From NCBI RefSeq assembly GCF_036320965.1, contig NC_092241.1:28373297-28437296 (forward strand): a stretch of 64,000 nucleotides of DNA. The letters are read 5' to 3'. Each line of letters starts with the position of its first letter. The first letter of the stretch is position 1. Under the pieces are notes generated by a model. The model was given only the letters and a program-made list of their open reading frames with translations, ran no database searches and had not been told where the DNA came from. The translations under genes were made by a program, and so were the position numbers. Shown piece after piece: positions 45,700 to 62,947 of the stretch. The stretch is from Panulirus ornatus (lineage: Eukaryota; Arthropoda; Malacostraca; Decapoda; Palinuridae).

Positions 45700-46930
45700 A
45701 GCAGAGGCGATGGGTGAATTGAATGCGAAAATGGGTAATGTAGTAGTTGAGGATATGATTAGGGTATATGGGGTACCAAGTGATGTGAATGAAAATGGTG
45801 AACAGATTGTGGAGTCGTATGGTGAAAAATGACTGTTGACTACGAGTACCTGGTTTGAAAAGAGAGACGTGACTAAGTAATTGTGGATGACTAGGGTACA
45901 GGATAGGCGGCGTCATTTAATTTTGCACAAACTGATATATCTGCGAAAGAGAGACTCGTACACGTTAACGTGCTGAGATAGACAACTGAAGGAATGTCTG
46001 ATCATTACTTGGTGAAGGTGAAGGAGATGGTTTGTTGAGGCTTTACGAAAACAGGAAATGATATGGATAAGAAGAGGATATTGACAGTGAGTGGGCTTGT
46101 AAAAGAGGCCTGTGTGAAGAGATACCAAAAGAGAATAAGCGTAGAACAGCAAATGGTTAGAGTAAATGAATCGAGGGGAGTAGATGAAGTATGATAGGTA
46201 TTAAGAAAGTAAAGCAGACACTGGCAGAGAAGTGGTCGCATACGGAATGTGGGAGGTGGACATTTGAGAGAAAGTTATGTGTGGCAGGATGAGGAGGGTA
46301 AGTTGTTTGTGGAAAAGAGTGGTGCACAGGAGTTCTTTCTAGGGAAGGAGTGAAAGTAGTTGGGAAATGTACAAGAGGAAGCAAAAAGAATGTGCAGGGG
46401 CTGAGAATAAGACAATGTTTTGAAAGGAAGCTAGTTAATGTTAGAAAAACAAAAGATCTAATGGGAGTATCAGTAAACGGGGAAATGGGAAGGAGTAAGA
46501 AGCAAAGATGAGATACACAAATGGAGTTGATATCTTGAAGGACTGCTGAATGTGTTCGATTATAATAAGTTGGCACATGTGGGATGTTTGGGTAGGGGAG
46601 TTATGCAGATTGAAAAAGTCTTAGTAAGTGGTTTGATGAAAAGAGAAAATGTGGTGAAAGCCCTGCGTATAATGAAGTGTGGCAACATGGCTGGCGCGAA
46701 TGGAGTTGTATATGAATTTCTCAAGGAAGGAGACTGTTGTTGGTTGTAGGTAGGATCTATGATGTATATATACAGCTCATGGGGAGGTGCCTGAGGGTTG
46801 ACAGAATGCTTGAATAAATACAATTTCATAAAGATAAAGGGTACATAAGTTAATGTTCAAATTACCGAGAAATAACTTTGCCAAGTATACCTAAGCTTTC
46901 ATAATTAATGGAAGGTGGGCCAGTTTTGTG
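45700..46930 (+). pseudogene. decayed LINE L, endonuclease and start of RT
   Basis: The first part (from 45708) translates to MGELNAKMGN, then YGVPSDVNENGEQIVE, and near 45993 to MSDHYLVKVKE. These correspond to the catalytic GDLNAR block, the linker and the SDH block of the L endonuclease. From about 46640 the frame VVKALRIMKCGNMAGANGV matches the RT start of copy L1 (VVKALRKMKAGKAAGLDGI). Later stretches near 46790 (GGTGCCTGAGGGTTGACAG) and 46860 (CAAATTACCGAG) follow L1 at the DNA level. Numerous stops and frameshifts make it a dead copy. It is the only place in the window where endonuclease and RT lie together in order, which shows the architecture of the full element. Confidence 0.68.
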
Positions 46931-49040
<2,110 letters not shown>

Positions 49041-49211
49041 ATCGAGGATCAGTGGTGTGGCAGTCAGCGTTCCTGACAGTGATGGATTCACGGGCCGCCA
49101 ACGTTCGAGCGCATAGGTTCGAATCCTGGTTGCGGCATCTGATCCACAGTCAACCCACCTCTTCATCCACCCTAGGGTTGGTCGATAAGATGGGTACGTG
49201 GCTCAGGCTAG

Positions 49212-49213
<2 letters not shown>
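49041..49213 (+). mobile_element. tRNA-derived SINE S, plus-strand copy
   Basis: The head has a box-A-like AGTGGTGTGGCAGTCAGCG (from 49051) and a perfect box B GGTTCGAATCC (49116-49126), the spacing of a tRNA gene. The body reads CACAGTCAACCCACCTCTTC, then GGTTGGTCGATAAGATGGGT and GCTCAGGCTAGGG, and runs directly into (TA)n. A second copy lies at 55711-55870 on the other strand. It is non-coding and would rely on a LINE for movement. The tRNA stems are not intact, so it is not a tRNA gene. Confidence 0.8.

Positions 49214-49275
<62 letters not shown>
49214..49275. repeat. (TA)n microsatellite between SINE S and R1
   Basis: About 31 TA units forming the tail of SINE S and the upstream flank of R1. 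Confidence 0.97.
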
Positions 49276-49279
<4 letters not shown>

Positions 49280-49511
49280 CCCTGGGGATAGGGGATTAAG
49301 AATACTTCCCACGTATTCCCTGCGTGTCGTAGAAGGCGACTAAAAGGGGAGGGAGCGGGGGGCTGGAAATCCTCCCCTCTCGTTTTTTTTTAAATTTTCC
49401 AAAAGAAGGAACAGAGGGGGCCAGGTGAGGATATTCCAAAAAAGGCCCAGTCCTCTGTTCTTAACGCTACCTCGCTAACGCGGGAAATGGCGAATAGTTT
49501 AAAAGAAAAAG

Positions 49512-49513
<2 letters not shown>
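49276..49513 (+). mobile_element. interspersed repeat R1, plus-strand copy
   Basis: From TTATCCCTGGGGATAGGGG to GGCGAATAGTTTAAAAG, with all landmarks of the 8918 copy. The central T run is shortened (TTTTTTTTTAAATTTTCC). It is flanked by (TA)n on both sides. Confidence 0.87.
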
Positions 49514-49738
<225 letters not shown>

Positions 49739-50059
49739 AGCATTAATGAGATGGCCTTGATTAGGGCCTCAGCTGCCCGTGCCGTCTCAACTGACATAAA
49801 AAGAAAAAAAGGAAATTATTGTACATACTGTACATAGTAAAGTACTCAGTTCTCTTTCAATGGACCCTGGATGTTGGAACAGGGAATTCATTTGTTTACG
49901 GATTTCCCTCTTCATCAAAATGAAAAATCCATTTCCTTCGTTGTATTACGTGGGTTCGACTCCTTTCCTTGTCTTAATGCGGGAACCACTCCCTCCCTTG
50001 TCTTAACACATGTGTTCAGTGTTATCGTTATGAACCTCTTCAGTGCACAGTAGATTATG

Positions 50060-50515
50060 TCTTCCCTACACAGTCTCCACCTCTTTCTTACACCATTCTC
50101 CACAAGATGGTGTCAAGACCTCTCCCCTAACACGATGTTGGAGACTTCCATGTAATACGCTATTAGTAGCATTTGCCTACTAACGGACACACAGACGTTA
50201 CAATGACACACTGCCACACGCTACGCCATAGTCCACCCGTCATACCTCCTCCTCCACAAAAGCAGATCAAGTCATACCCACAACGTTTAATCACAGCGTT
50301 CACCTCCGCAGAGCGATAGCCTCCCCCACAGCACATCATCAGCTTCTTTTGACGTATCACATCCCGCCAAACAGAACGTCAGAACCTTCTCCTCAAAGCC
50401 GTCGGATTCTCTCCACAACAAAGTGTTTGACTCTTCCAAGAACAGAAGGTAAGATTCTTCCCACAACATTGCGTTGTGCTTACTCCCACACCACAGTGTC
50501 AGACACACAATGGCA
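50060..50515. repeat. degenerate ~24 bp minisatellite
   Basis: Units resemble TCTTCCCACAACATTGCGTTG (best at 50410-50510) and recur with much divergence back to about 50060. On the minus strand the clearest part reads as an 8-residue repeat (AMLWEESY, LLFLEESN, TLLWRESD). No gene context is seen. Confidence 0.55.
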
Positions 50516-52339
50516 GAATGTCTTTACTGATTTGAACAGGCGGAGGTGATGGGAGAATAGACCTCAGGTTTTAGAGCGAGGAATAAGTCTACGGTATGTT
50601 TGGTGTTGGGGTTATGGGAGATGGATCACTACCTGATGAAGAACTTTATTTATGAGGGACACTGTGAAAGAGAGAACTGGTGGTAAGGTAAGTGTAAATG
50701 AAAAATCAGACAAAGAAATGCTGAAATAACTTGGAAAAATTGGCGATATGAGCTGAAAAAGACGGACTATGAGGATCTATACATTAGAAATGGATAGAGC
50801 GCTCGAGAAGGACCACAAAGAGATGGAAGTGTGGAGTGAAGGAGAATTTAGAGTACAGTACAGGGGCAGGAATATTCACAAGCACGAAAGGCGTGCACGG
50901 GTTAGAGTAGAACAGATCGACGTGATTTGTACTGAGCAACGTACCATCAAGGTATACAAAATGATCGAGGTGGGAGAGGCAGTTAGTTAGGTCCATGAAA
51001 CTCTCGGTAATGTGAGACTGCGGCACAGCAACATTATCCAGTGTTGTGAACCTGAAACCCAGTTCACGCCTTCGATTACGTGACCTTATTAGAAACACAC
51101 CAAGTCCATGAAGTAATCTCAGCTTCCAGAGTATTAAATTCCTCCACACTTATATAAGTTAACAACCCAGAAAAGTGAAGTGGTGAGAGTCCACGTAACA
51201 GATTGATTCTATTCTTTTGCCGTAAGGGAAGGGAATTCATCATGCACTATTACCCACCTGTGGGCGTTGGCGCAAAAGAGGAGTCCTCCGTCGGTAGGAA
51301 CCTTGAGCCTTGCTTAAAAGTACTTGGTGGCATCTTCTTTTACAGCAGAGGATGTGGAACGAACAAGCATGTCCTTATCGTGACTACCTTGGAAGTATCC
51401 TTATCTAATTTGGTATATCTTTTTATCCATATGTGGTATCCAAGTGTCTCAGAAAACGATATATTAGAATATTCAAATATAAGTTAAGGATAGTGGCACG
51501 ATAGGATTTGTTGGTCCGTAAGCTTTGAAAATACCAATGTCAGACAGGGGATCCACGGCAGCAGAAAGGTAGCCAGGGGTACAAGATCAACTGTAGCTCG
51601 TCACATCCCATCAGTTTTTCTAAAAAAAGGATGGGCCATCAGTTCCTACCGAAAAGAAGGTCTTTGGATAGGCTCTTGACTGCAAGTTACGTTAATTCAT
51701 AGACGTTGAGTTATAACTCAATTCCCTCATCACCTCCTTACTGGCTGCTGTGGTCAATGACGAAGTATGTTGATTTACAGTACTATATGGGATGGATCTC
51801 GTCAGAGAAGCAATTTACACGGGAACTGTCGCTATAATATTTCATCATAATGGAAGACAGACATAATCTCGAAGCTTTTATACATTACACTGTGATTTAC
51901 ATTTTCTATTTCACAAAAGTAAAGAAAAAATTAAAGATTCCTTGGATGTCACTTTATTTTATCAGTGTCGTAGTTCATGAGTTACAGAATCCCACTTCTC
52001 TTAAATGAATTGAAGCAGACGGTCAATCACACACCACTTAGCCAATTGAAATAAACAACTCTTGGTGTCTTGAAACCTCATCATCGTCTAAGTTCTGTGA
52101 GTCTAAGACAAGCAAGACCTTGCAGGACTCTGGTGGCGCATAGTGTTACATATATTCCTCAGATCACTTGAAGCTCATTTATCTAAATACTTCATACAAC
52201 AAGCCATTAGGCAGCGGTTGCGATGGAGGCGTAAGAACTCACACCCCGGCTGCTCTCAAACGGTCACCAGAAATATGAACAGATTATAGGAGTGAAGATG
52301 CATTATAGATATTGTCGTCCAGTGTTGTTACTAGGCACA
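50516..52339. other. unique DNA, purine-rich at first
   Basis: 50560-51000 is GA-rich on the plus strand and faintly LINE-like, but no domain could be aligned. Nothing else is recognised. Confidence 0.35.
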
Positions 52340-52720
52340 CGCTTCCTACATGATGCTTTTGGAGATATAAGGCTTCATTAATACAACTTTACCTGTGTGG
52401 ATACCGTCCTTCGAGGATTGACTGTTAACGATACTTCCTTTCTCCATCGAACAATAAAGGTGTGGAATTCTCTTCCTCTCCTTTTGTCTTTCCCTCTTCA
52501 TATAACGTCTACTCCTTTACCAGTAAAGTTCCTCTTCTTATACTCTTTCTTCCTTAAAGTGTCAAGTCCTTCGTCATATAACTTTTTCTCCTTACAAAGC
52601 CAAGTCCTGACTAAATTCTTTCTTTTTCATTTTTCTCTTTCACTCGACAAGGGCATGTTTTGCTCAAGGCATTTCAGTCACTACAAAATTGACATCCTAC
52701 TGTCCACCACGCCTTACAGA
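52340..52720 (+). pseudogene. C-terminal relic of a Jockey/CR1-type reverse transcriptase
   Basis: A frame around 52397-52723 contains TSFLHRTIKVWNSLP. This closely resembles the SFFPRTxxLWNSLP motif near the C-terminus of Jockey and CR1-like RTs and is followed by the usual hydrophobic, Ser/Pro-rich tail. The catalytic RT blocks are absent upstream, so this is a short 3' remnant. It belongs to a different family from LINE L. Confidence 0.5.
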
Positions 52721-53720
52721 TAATCAATCACTTATCACCAGACCACCTGCGTCTGAACAATACCCCATAATGACTTCGTTCTTTTCACGAGATGATCTAT
52801 AACAGCTGCTGAAAGATCGGCATGAGAAAGTAAATGAAAACTTTATAAAGATGATCGTCTGTGCCACGTAAGTAAATGCATCAAGACATAATGTAAAGTG
52901 AAGGCTTTCAGTAAAGGAAGCTAAACGTCAATAAGAAATTTAGGGTCTTAAATTTTCAAAAAAAAAATAAAAAGGGGCGACAACAAATACAACATTGCAG
53001 ATGGACGTGATCCCTAGTGCACGAATATTCACGATTATCGCCTAAGATTTGTCTACCTTTTAAGATTTCTATATTAACCTTACCAATGACCTGCGTTAGC
53101 CTATCTCCAAGGGCTATAAAATTAGTAAAGATTATCAAAATACAACTGGACATTAAGAACTTCACACTGCTGAACATGACCACATACAACAGTATAATAC
53201 TGGGAAAGGGTGACCCAACCGACAGTGTGTGATCTGGCCCACAAAGTGTAGCAATAAGACCGTCCTCACAGTTGTGACCTGAATACACGAATCTAAACAG
53301 GCTAGAGTTTACAATGTGTGCAACTTGCTGGTTTTAAGGTACGGTAAATGTCACCTATACTCTTGTGCTCAAGAAGAGCAGCTGAGAACCTGCTTGACTA
53401 AACTTCTATTCGAGCTTTTTCAGTATAAGAAGAAAAGGGACTTTACCCGAATTCTGAAAACCTACATCAGTGAAAAAGTACAGTTGGCTTCTGCAAATAA
53501 TGGTTGAGACATGAAAGATCTTACGTTTGCAGTCCTAATCAAATACTTGAGCAGTAATCCCTGGAGTTGCAGGTGAGACATACACTGCATGTGCTTTTCT
53601 TACGAGCACTAAGAAAGAGAGAGAGCAAAATTGTGTTGAGAACAGATGATCACAAGAAAAAAACAGTAGACAACAACAAAGAGCGACTGAACAGTGAGGT
53701 GAACGACTGAGACCTGAATA
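52721..53720. other. unique DNA, nothing recognised
   Basis: No gene supported; possible intron of the minus-strand exon at 53726. Confidence 0.35.
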
Positions 53721-53725
53721 CTCAC

Positions 53726-53816
53726 GTTTTTTCTTGTCGTCCTCTGGGCTGGGCTGCTGCATGATGGTCTGCGTGTGTACCACTTGGTGGGGGGCGGGAG
53801 GAGGCGGAATATCCAT
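53726..53816 (-). CDS. candidate first coding exon, Pro-rich then acidic/basic
   Basis: On the minus strand a perfect Kozak start (ATTACCATGG) opens 30 codons plus one base, ending at a consensus donor (AAAAAAC|GTGAGT, GT at 53725-53724). The peptide begins MDIPPPPAPHQVVHTQ and ends QQPSPEDDKKK, the kind of disordered leader found on transcription factors and signalling adaptors. An in-frame ATG lies three codons upstream (53825), and beyond it an in-frame TAA, so initiation here is credible. The surrounding 53730-54080 region is GC-rich, as expected of a 5' end. The family is not identifiable and no second exon was found. The plus strand also has a short open frame ending at GTGAGT, but with a poorer context. 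Confidence 0.5.
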
Positions 53817-53825
53817 GGTAATCAT

Positions 53826-55619
53826 GAAGAGCGCTTCTTATACCACGGTTACAGCAGGAACAACAGTGAGTGAGGGCGGACGTGAGGACCCTCTAAGCGT
53901 GGTTCTCCAGATGCTGCCAGATAAGGGTCCTTTTGGGGTGGCAGCCACAAATGCACTAGTCCTGCTCAACGGCAGGTGCTAGAGACGGAGGAGGAGGTTC
54001 ACCTGCAGCGGTTCTGACGCAGGTAGATGACTTCGGCAGGAGTGCCGAGCGGGGTAAATGGCGCCTGGCTTGTGTCAGCCTTGGACCTACACACTTAAAC
54101 CTGCAAGAAGAATGTACATCCATATCAATTACTGTGGATCTAGGGCAGTGTTTCATGAACAATTCTGATCGTAATTTTGGACACAATCTATTCGTGGGCG
54201 GGTGACCCAAATGGTGATATAATTAGTTTGAATGAATTATGGTTTTGATATATAGTGTTCATTAGCTCCAGCCACTATGAATTCATTTCGATCACTAAAG
54301 CAGAAAACTGGGTTAAACAAGCGATGTTCGAGGAAATCATGTATGGTTATATGGCCTCGAACAGGAAAATGGTGGCATATCCCCGTTCAAGGCCATACAT
54401 ATTCTTGCCAATGCCCACATCTTACCATTCAAAGTCATATATTACCATCATAAACCCCTGAACAGCCACTGCTCCACATCAGTACGTCATCCTCACAACT
54501 TTAACAGGTAAGATGCGGGGAAAAACTTACAATGTTTATAACACCAGCATCTCAACCTTCTCCAGAACGCCACTGAATCCTTGAACGTGGCAACATCGGT
54601 ACTGAAGGACGAACACAGACTTCACAGGCTCGCGCCGGCTGACTTGGTACACCAGTACCAGTATCAGATGTGACTGACTTAAACGCGTATTCATGGAGGT
54701 TTCATTCGCACCTATTTCACTTTTGTCAGTTTTACGTAATTCCTCATATTTCGCCCAGTTTTATTATGTAATCATGATAATTAAGTTTCATGATTGTTGC
54801 CGAAAATAATCGTTTTCCTCCCAACATTTCCGTCTATTACTGAGTTAGTGTGAGTAAAACCTTATCGCTGTTCTAGTCAGTTTGACGACCAGTTAATTTT
54901 ATGGAGGACAAATAATACAGTGAATTCTTGGCCATACCTATCACTATCTTTATGTCGTTTAACCTAAGATTATGAAACTAACCGGTTTGGCAGACGTAAA
55001 ACTCATCACACACACTTTACAGGGGATATTGTATACAACAATTCTTCTGAGACGTTAGAATATTTCTAGTGAGACTTTCCCTGCCCGTGTTATTATTGCT
55101 GAAGACTACATTAATATAAAGAAAAATGAAGAAAACAAGAATAATAAGGAAGTTCTCAAAACAGGGTAATAGGGTCGGGGCGGGAAAGTGGTAGTGGCTA
55201 TGGAAAACGAGGAGCAATTTTTTTCCCCCTCTCCGAGGTTAACCTGTATGGCAAGGGTTGTCCTGGGTCCTATACGGGTGGCTGTCGCCCTTTTGCTCTC
55301 CTGGGGGAAGCAGTGGAGTCTCGTTCTTGAGGGGTTAGAGAGGTTCTTCTTGGGTATGCGGTGTAGGTGTTGCCCTGAGATGATCTAGACGGGTGTTATC
55401 GTAAGGGAGTGGGCCAGGTGTCGACCTAGGCGGGATAAATGATGCTGTGATAAGATCATCACTGGCAGGGCGTCCACAGGCTCTGCTTTTTGTGGGTAAG
55501 CTCTTAATGCGGCCGTCGACTGCATAAAATAATTCCATTAATCTAGAACTCATAACCTTTCCACAGATAAATTTGATCCTTCTTACGTGCAGGACAGTTC
55601 TTCATTCACACTGGCAAAT

Positions 55620-55621
<2 letters not shown>
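53826..55621. other. 5' flank of the 53.8 kb exon, then unique DNA
   Basis: 53830-54080 is GC-rich. The rest is AT-rich. An ATG-led 62-codon frame at 55200-55388 has no splice support. Confidence 0.35.

Positions 55622-55710
<89 letters not shown>
55622..55710. repeat. (TA)n microsatellite
   Basis: About 44 TA units at the 3' end of a minus-strand SINE S. Confidence 0.97.
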
Positions 55711-55712
<2 letters not shown>

Positions 55713-55870
55713 CTAGCATGAGCAAGGTACCCATTTTATCGACAAACCCCTAAGGGTCGATGAACAGCTGGGTTGACTGTGGACCAACTGCCTCAACCAG
55801 GATTCGAAACTAGCGCTCGACCCTGGGCGGCCCGTGAATGCGTAACGGTCAGGGACGCTAACCGCGTTTG
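55711..55870 (-). mobile_element. tRNA-derived SINE S, minus-strand copy
   Basis: Read on the minus strand it matches the 49041 copy: GCGGTTAGCGTCCCTGACC (box A region), TTTCGAATCCTGGTTGAGGC (box B, first base changed from G), CCACAGTCAACCCAGC, TTGTCGATAAAATGGGTACC and GCTCATGCTAGGG, then directly (TA)n. Confidence 0.8.
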
Positions 55871-55984
55871 TACAGCAAGGTTCTTTAAAATGCTAACTGA
55901 TGGTAATGTGCGCCTGATGGGATTTGACCGGTGTACACTTCGTAGCTCATGGATGTGAGACGAAGAATATTCAATTACTTGTAA

Positions 55985-57560
55985 TCGAATAAGCGGTGAA
56001 AGCCTTGCGTAAGATGAAATGCGGGAAGGCGATTGGAGTGGATGGTATTGCAGTTGAATTTATTAAGAAAGGGGGTGACTGTGTTGCTGATTGTTTGGTA
56101 AGGATATACAATGTATGTATGGATCATGGCGAGGTGCCTAAGGACTGTCGGAATTCATCTCTCGTGTCGCTGTATAAGGGCAAAGGCGATAAAGGTGAGT
56201 GTTCTATCTACAGAGCATAAATTTGTTGCGAATACTTGGTGACTTGTATGGGAGGATAATGATTGAGAAGGTGAAGGCATGTACAGAGCATCAGACTGGG
56301 GAGGAGCTGTGTGGTTTCAGAAGTGGTAAGGGATGTGTGGATCAGGTGGTTGCTTTAAAGAACGTGCGTGAGAAATACTTAGATGGATTTGTTTGTAGCA
56401 TTTATGAATCTGGAGAAAGCATATGTTAGGACTGACAGAGATGCCTTGTGGTACGTAGGTCTTAAGAATATATGGTACGGGAGGAAAGCTGCTAGAAAAG
56501 TTTTTATCAAGGGTGCAAGGCTTGTATATGAGTAAGAGTAGAGGAGTAGAGTGAATGGTTCTAGGTGAGTGTCGGTCTTCGTCAGGGGTGCGTGATGTCA
56601 CCACGGTTGTTCAATATGTTTATGAATGAGATGGTGAGGGAGGTAAATTTGAAGGTCTTGGAGGTAGGGGAGAGCATGCAGTCAGCGAGAGATGAGAGGG
56701 TTTCGGAAGTGTGTCAGGAAGTGTGTGAAAGGAGAAAATTGAGTGAATGTGAATAAAAGCAAATTCATTAAGTTTTGAAGGGTTGAGAGACAGGTTAGTT
56801 GGGATGTGAGTTTGTAACTGAAAAAAACGTAGAGTTAATGAAGTGTTTTAGATATCAGGAAGTGGACATGGTGGCGAGTGGAACCACGGAAGTGGAAGTG
56901 AGTTATAGGGTGTGGGAGAGGGCAAAGGTTCTGGGAGCGCTGAAGAATGTCTGGAAAGAGAGAACGTAATCTGGGAGGGAAAAAATGGGTACGTTTGAAG
57001 TAACAGTAGTTCTAACAATATCATATGGATGTGAAACATGGGATATAGATAAGGCTGTGCGGAGGAGGGTGTACGTGTTGGACATTAAATGTATGAGGAC
57101 AATTTGTGGTGTAAAGTGACTTAATCGAGAATGTAATAAAAGGGTAAGACAGATCTGGGGAAGCCAAAAGAGTGTGGCTGAGAGAGTAGAAGAGGGTTTG
57201 CTAAATTGCATTGGACATATGGAGAGAATAAGTGACGAAAGGTTGAACAAGAGGAAATATCTGTGAGACGTGGGCAGAACAAGGAGAGCGGGGAAACCAA
57301 ATTAGAAATGGAAGGATTAACTGAAAGAGATTTTGAGCGATCATTCCAATTCACAATATCTACGGGATAGAGTGAATTGGAATGATATGGTATACAGGGG
57401 TCAGCTTACTGTCGATGGACTGTACAAGGGTATGTGAAGCGGCCGGGGTAAATCATGAAAAGGTATGTGGGGCCAAGTTGTGGATAGGGGGCTGTGGTTT
57501 CGGAGCATTGCACATGGCAGTTATAGAATGATTGTGACTGAATGCGGCCTTTTCTAGACA
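55985..57560 (+). pseudogene. LINE L copy L2, decayed RT with long-form UTR
   Basis: It opens with GTGAAAGCCTTGCGTAAGATG and GGAGTGGATGGTATTGCAG, matching the RT start of L1. It continues with frames reading GGDCVADCLVRIYNVCMDHGE, ELCGFRSGKGCVDQV and VGLRQGCVMSPRLFNMFMNE. The FADD catalytic block is lost to a deletion near 56715, and several frameshifts and stops are present. It ends with the stop region (GGTATACAGGGGTCAGC) and a UTR of the long type (GGATAGGGGGCTGTGG at 57484, GAATGCGGCCTTTTC). About one base in six differs from L1, so it is an older insertion. Confidence 0.8.
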
Positions 57561-57607
57561 TTTACTTTTCCTGACGTTACCACACTAAAGCAGGAAATAA
57601 CAATCAA

Positions 57608-57608
<1 letters not shown>

Positions 57609-57705
<97 letters not shown>

Positions 57706-57717
57706 TATTTATTTATT
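57609..57717. repeat. (TA)n microsatellite with (TTTA)n end
   Basis: About 46 TA units followed by four TTTA units, which are the minus-strand tail of LINE copy L3. Confidence 0.95.
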
Positions 57718-58603
57718 CATTTTGCTTTGTCGCTGTCTCCGGCGTTTGCACACGTCCACACACGCAAATATACACACCCATACATCTCAATGTACACATA
57801 CATATACACACACAGACACATACATATATACCCATGCACACAATTCACACTGTCTGCCTTTATTCATTCCCATCGCCACCTCGCCACACATGGAATACCA
57901 TCCCCCTCCCCCCTCATGTGTGCGAGGTAGCACTAAGAAAAGACAACAAAGGCCCCATTCGTTCACACTCACTCTCTAGCTGTCATGCAATAATGCCCGA
58001 AACCACAGCTCCCTTTCCACATCCAGGCCCCACACAACTTTCCATGGTTTACCCCAGACGCTTCACATGCCCTGATTCAATCCACTCGCAGCACGTCAAC
58101 CCCGGTATACCACATCGATCCAATTCACTCTATTCCTTGCCCGCCTTTCACCCTCCTGCCTGTTCAGGCCCCGATCACACAAAATCTTTTTCACTCCATC
58201 TGTCCACCTCCAATTTGGTCTCCCACTTCTCGTTCCCTCCACCTTCGACACATATATCCTCTTGGTCAATCTTTCCTCACTCATTCTCTCCATGTGCCCA
58301 AACTATTTCAAAACACCCTCTTCTGCTCTCTCAACCACGCTCTTTTTATTTCCACACATCTCTCTTACCCTGACATTACTTACTCGATCAAACCACCTAA
58401 CACCACACATTGTCCTCAAACATCTCATTTCCAGCACATCCACCCTCCTGCGCACAACTCTATCCATAGCCCACGCCTCGCAACCATACAACATTGTTGG
58501 AACCACTATTCCTTCAAACATACCCATTTTTGCTTTCCGAGATAATGTTCTCGACTTCCACACATTCTTCAAGGCTCCCAGGATTTTCGCCCCCTCCCCC
58601 AGA
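57718..58603 (-). pseudogene. LINE L copy L3, minus strand, 3' part of ORF and long UTR
   Basis: On the minus strand it begins near GGGGGAGGGGGCGAAAATCC (58603) and encodes the RT C-terminal region ([23 protein letters not shown]). It has one nonsense change (TGG to TAG at 58305-58303) and lacks one codon in the RRRGRP block. The stop is at 58098-58096. The 3' UTR is the long form, with GCATGACAGCTAGAGAG and GCTACCTCGCACACATGAGG, a TG-rich part, and the tail GGAGACAGCGACAAAG. About 70 bases before the terminal motif are missing compared with the copy at 24951. Confidence 0.85.
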
Positions 58604-58667
58604 GTAATTGTTAGCTGACGAAACGGAATGCAGCCTCGAAGTTGCAGAAGCGTTATAAATGACCGTA

Positions 58668-59480
<813 letters not shown>

Positions 59481-59511
59481 AATATATATATCCCCCATTT
59501 TAGAAAGTTAA

Positions 59512-61159
<1,648 letters not shown>

Positions 61160-61317
61160 TCTCCAGATATGAACGAGCTATTCTTCTTTCTCCTCGTCCG
61201 TGTTGTAGACACCACTTATCTCTGCAACATTACAAACATCGTTATTAGATATTACAAGACACCCTCCTCATTTCCATGATGCAACTCCCACACTGAAAAC
61301 ACTACAAACTTATTCCC

Positions 61318-61485
<168 letters not shown>

Positions 61486-61547
<62 letters not shown>
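61486..61547. repeat. (TA)n microsatellite
   Basis: About 30 TA units. Confidence 0.97.
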
Positions 61548-61551
<4 letters not shown>

Positions 61552-61990
61552 ATTTAATGATCTGATCGGATAGTGTACTACTGAATTAACCACAAGACCT
61601 CAACGTGGGTTCTTTAATATTCTTATCAACATTATATTCCTATTAACCTTCACATGCTAGAGGTGAATGACGGTTCAGATGATTGATGAATATTTCGCGG
61701 ATCTTACGCCATCCATCAGCTCTCGTAAAGGACCCTGGCCCTAACAATATGCCCTGCAAGAAGAGTGACGCTTATCTCTGCGCCGACTCATCTCACATTC
61801 CCCTCTGGCGTACAAACACCATCATTTGGGGTAATTTATTAACATAAATTCATTCGTGTCGTAGGAGACTTGGGAACTGAGTGCGTCCAAAGGGAATGTA
61901 AACGACCTTTTAAAACAGGTAAAAGATGATGGAGTGGGTAAAGTGTATGGTGAGTGTTTCGAGGTGGAGAGATGTGTGCAGCAGGTAGGG
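61548..61990. other. unique DNA, nothing recognised
   Basis: Possible intron downstream of the minus-strand exon at 61997. Confidence 0.35.
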
Positions 61991-61996
61991 ACTTAC

Positions 61997-62116
61997 CTGT
62001 GAAGGAGTGGGTGGCGGATGATAGTCCCGATGTTGGTAGAGAGGGGACGGGTGAGGGTGTGGTGGTGGGGGGGAGATCAGGGACTGGTCGATAAAATCTT
62101 GATCAGGTGTTCCCAT
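61997..62116 (-). CDS. candidate coding exon, Pro/His-rich
   Basis: On the minus strand 40 codons run from an ATG (62116) to a perfect donor (TCACAG|GTAAGT, GT at 61996-61995), phase 0. The peptide begins MGTPDQDFIDQSLISPPPP, is rich in His and Pro, and ends PPPTPSQ. This is typical of a low-complexity activation region in a transcription factor, although no DNA-binding domain is visible. Directly upstream is GCGAGGCCAG preceded by a ~100 base (CT)n array, so ATG might instead be the first codon of an internal exon whose polypyrimidine tract is the microsatellite. The frame stays open upstream through the (CT)n, so the start cannot be settled from sequence. Confidence 0.45.
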
Positions 62117-62131
62117 CTGGCCTCGCGCCAG

Positions 62132-62832
<701 letters not shown>

Positions 62833-62947
62833 AAGAAGAAGAAGAAGAAGAACTTGATACAGAAAAAGAAGAAGAAGAAGAAGAAGAAGAAGAAGAAGAA
62901 GAAGAAGAAGAAGAAGAAGAAGAAGAAGAAGAAGAAGAAGAAGAAGA
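62833..62947. repeat. (AAG)n trinucleotide repeat
   Basis: Two blocks of AAG units separated by a 16 base interruption (62853-62866); the larger has about 27 units. Confidence 0.96.

Noticed and set aside
49041..49213. Functional tRNA gene
   Set aside because: Box A and box B are present, but the stems do not pair, a 3' body and (TA)n tail follow, and a second copy exists; it is a SINE.
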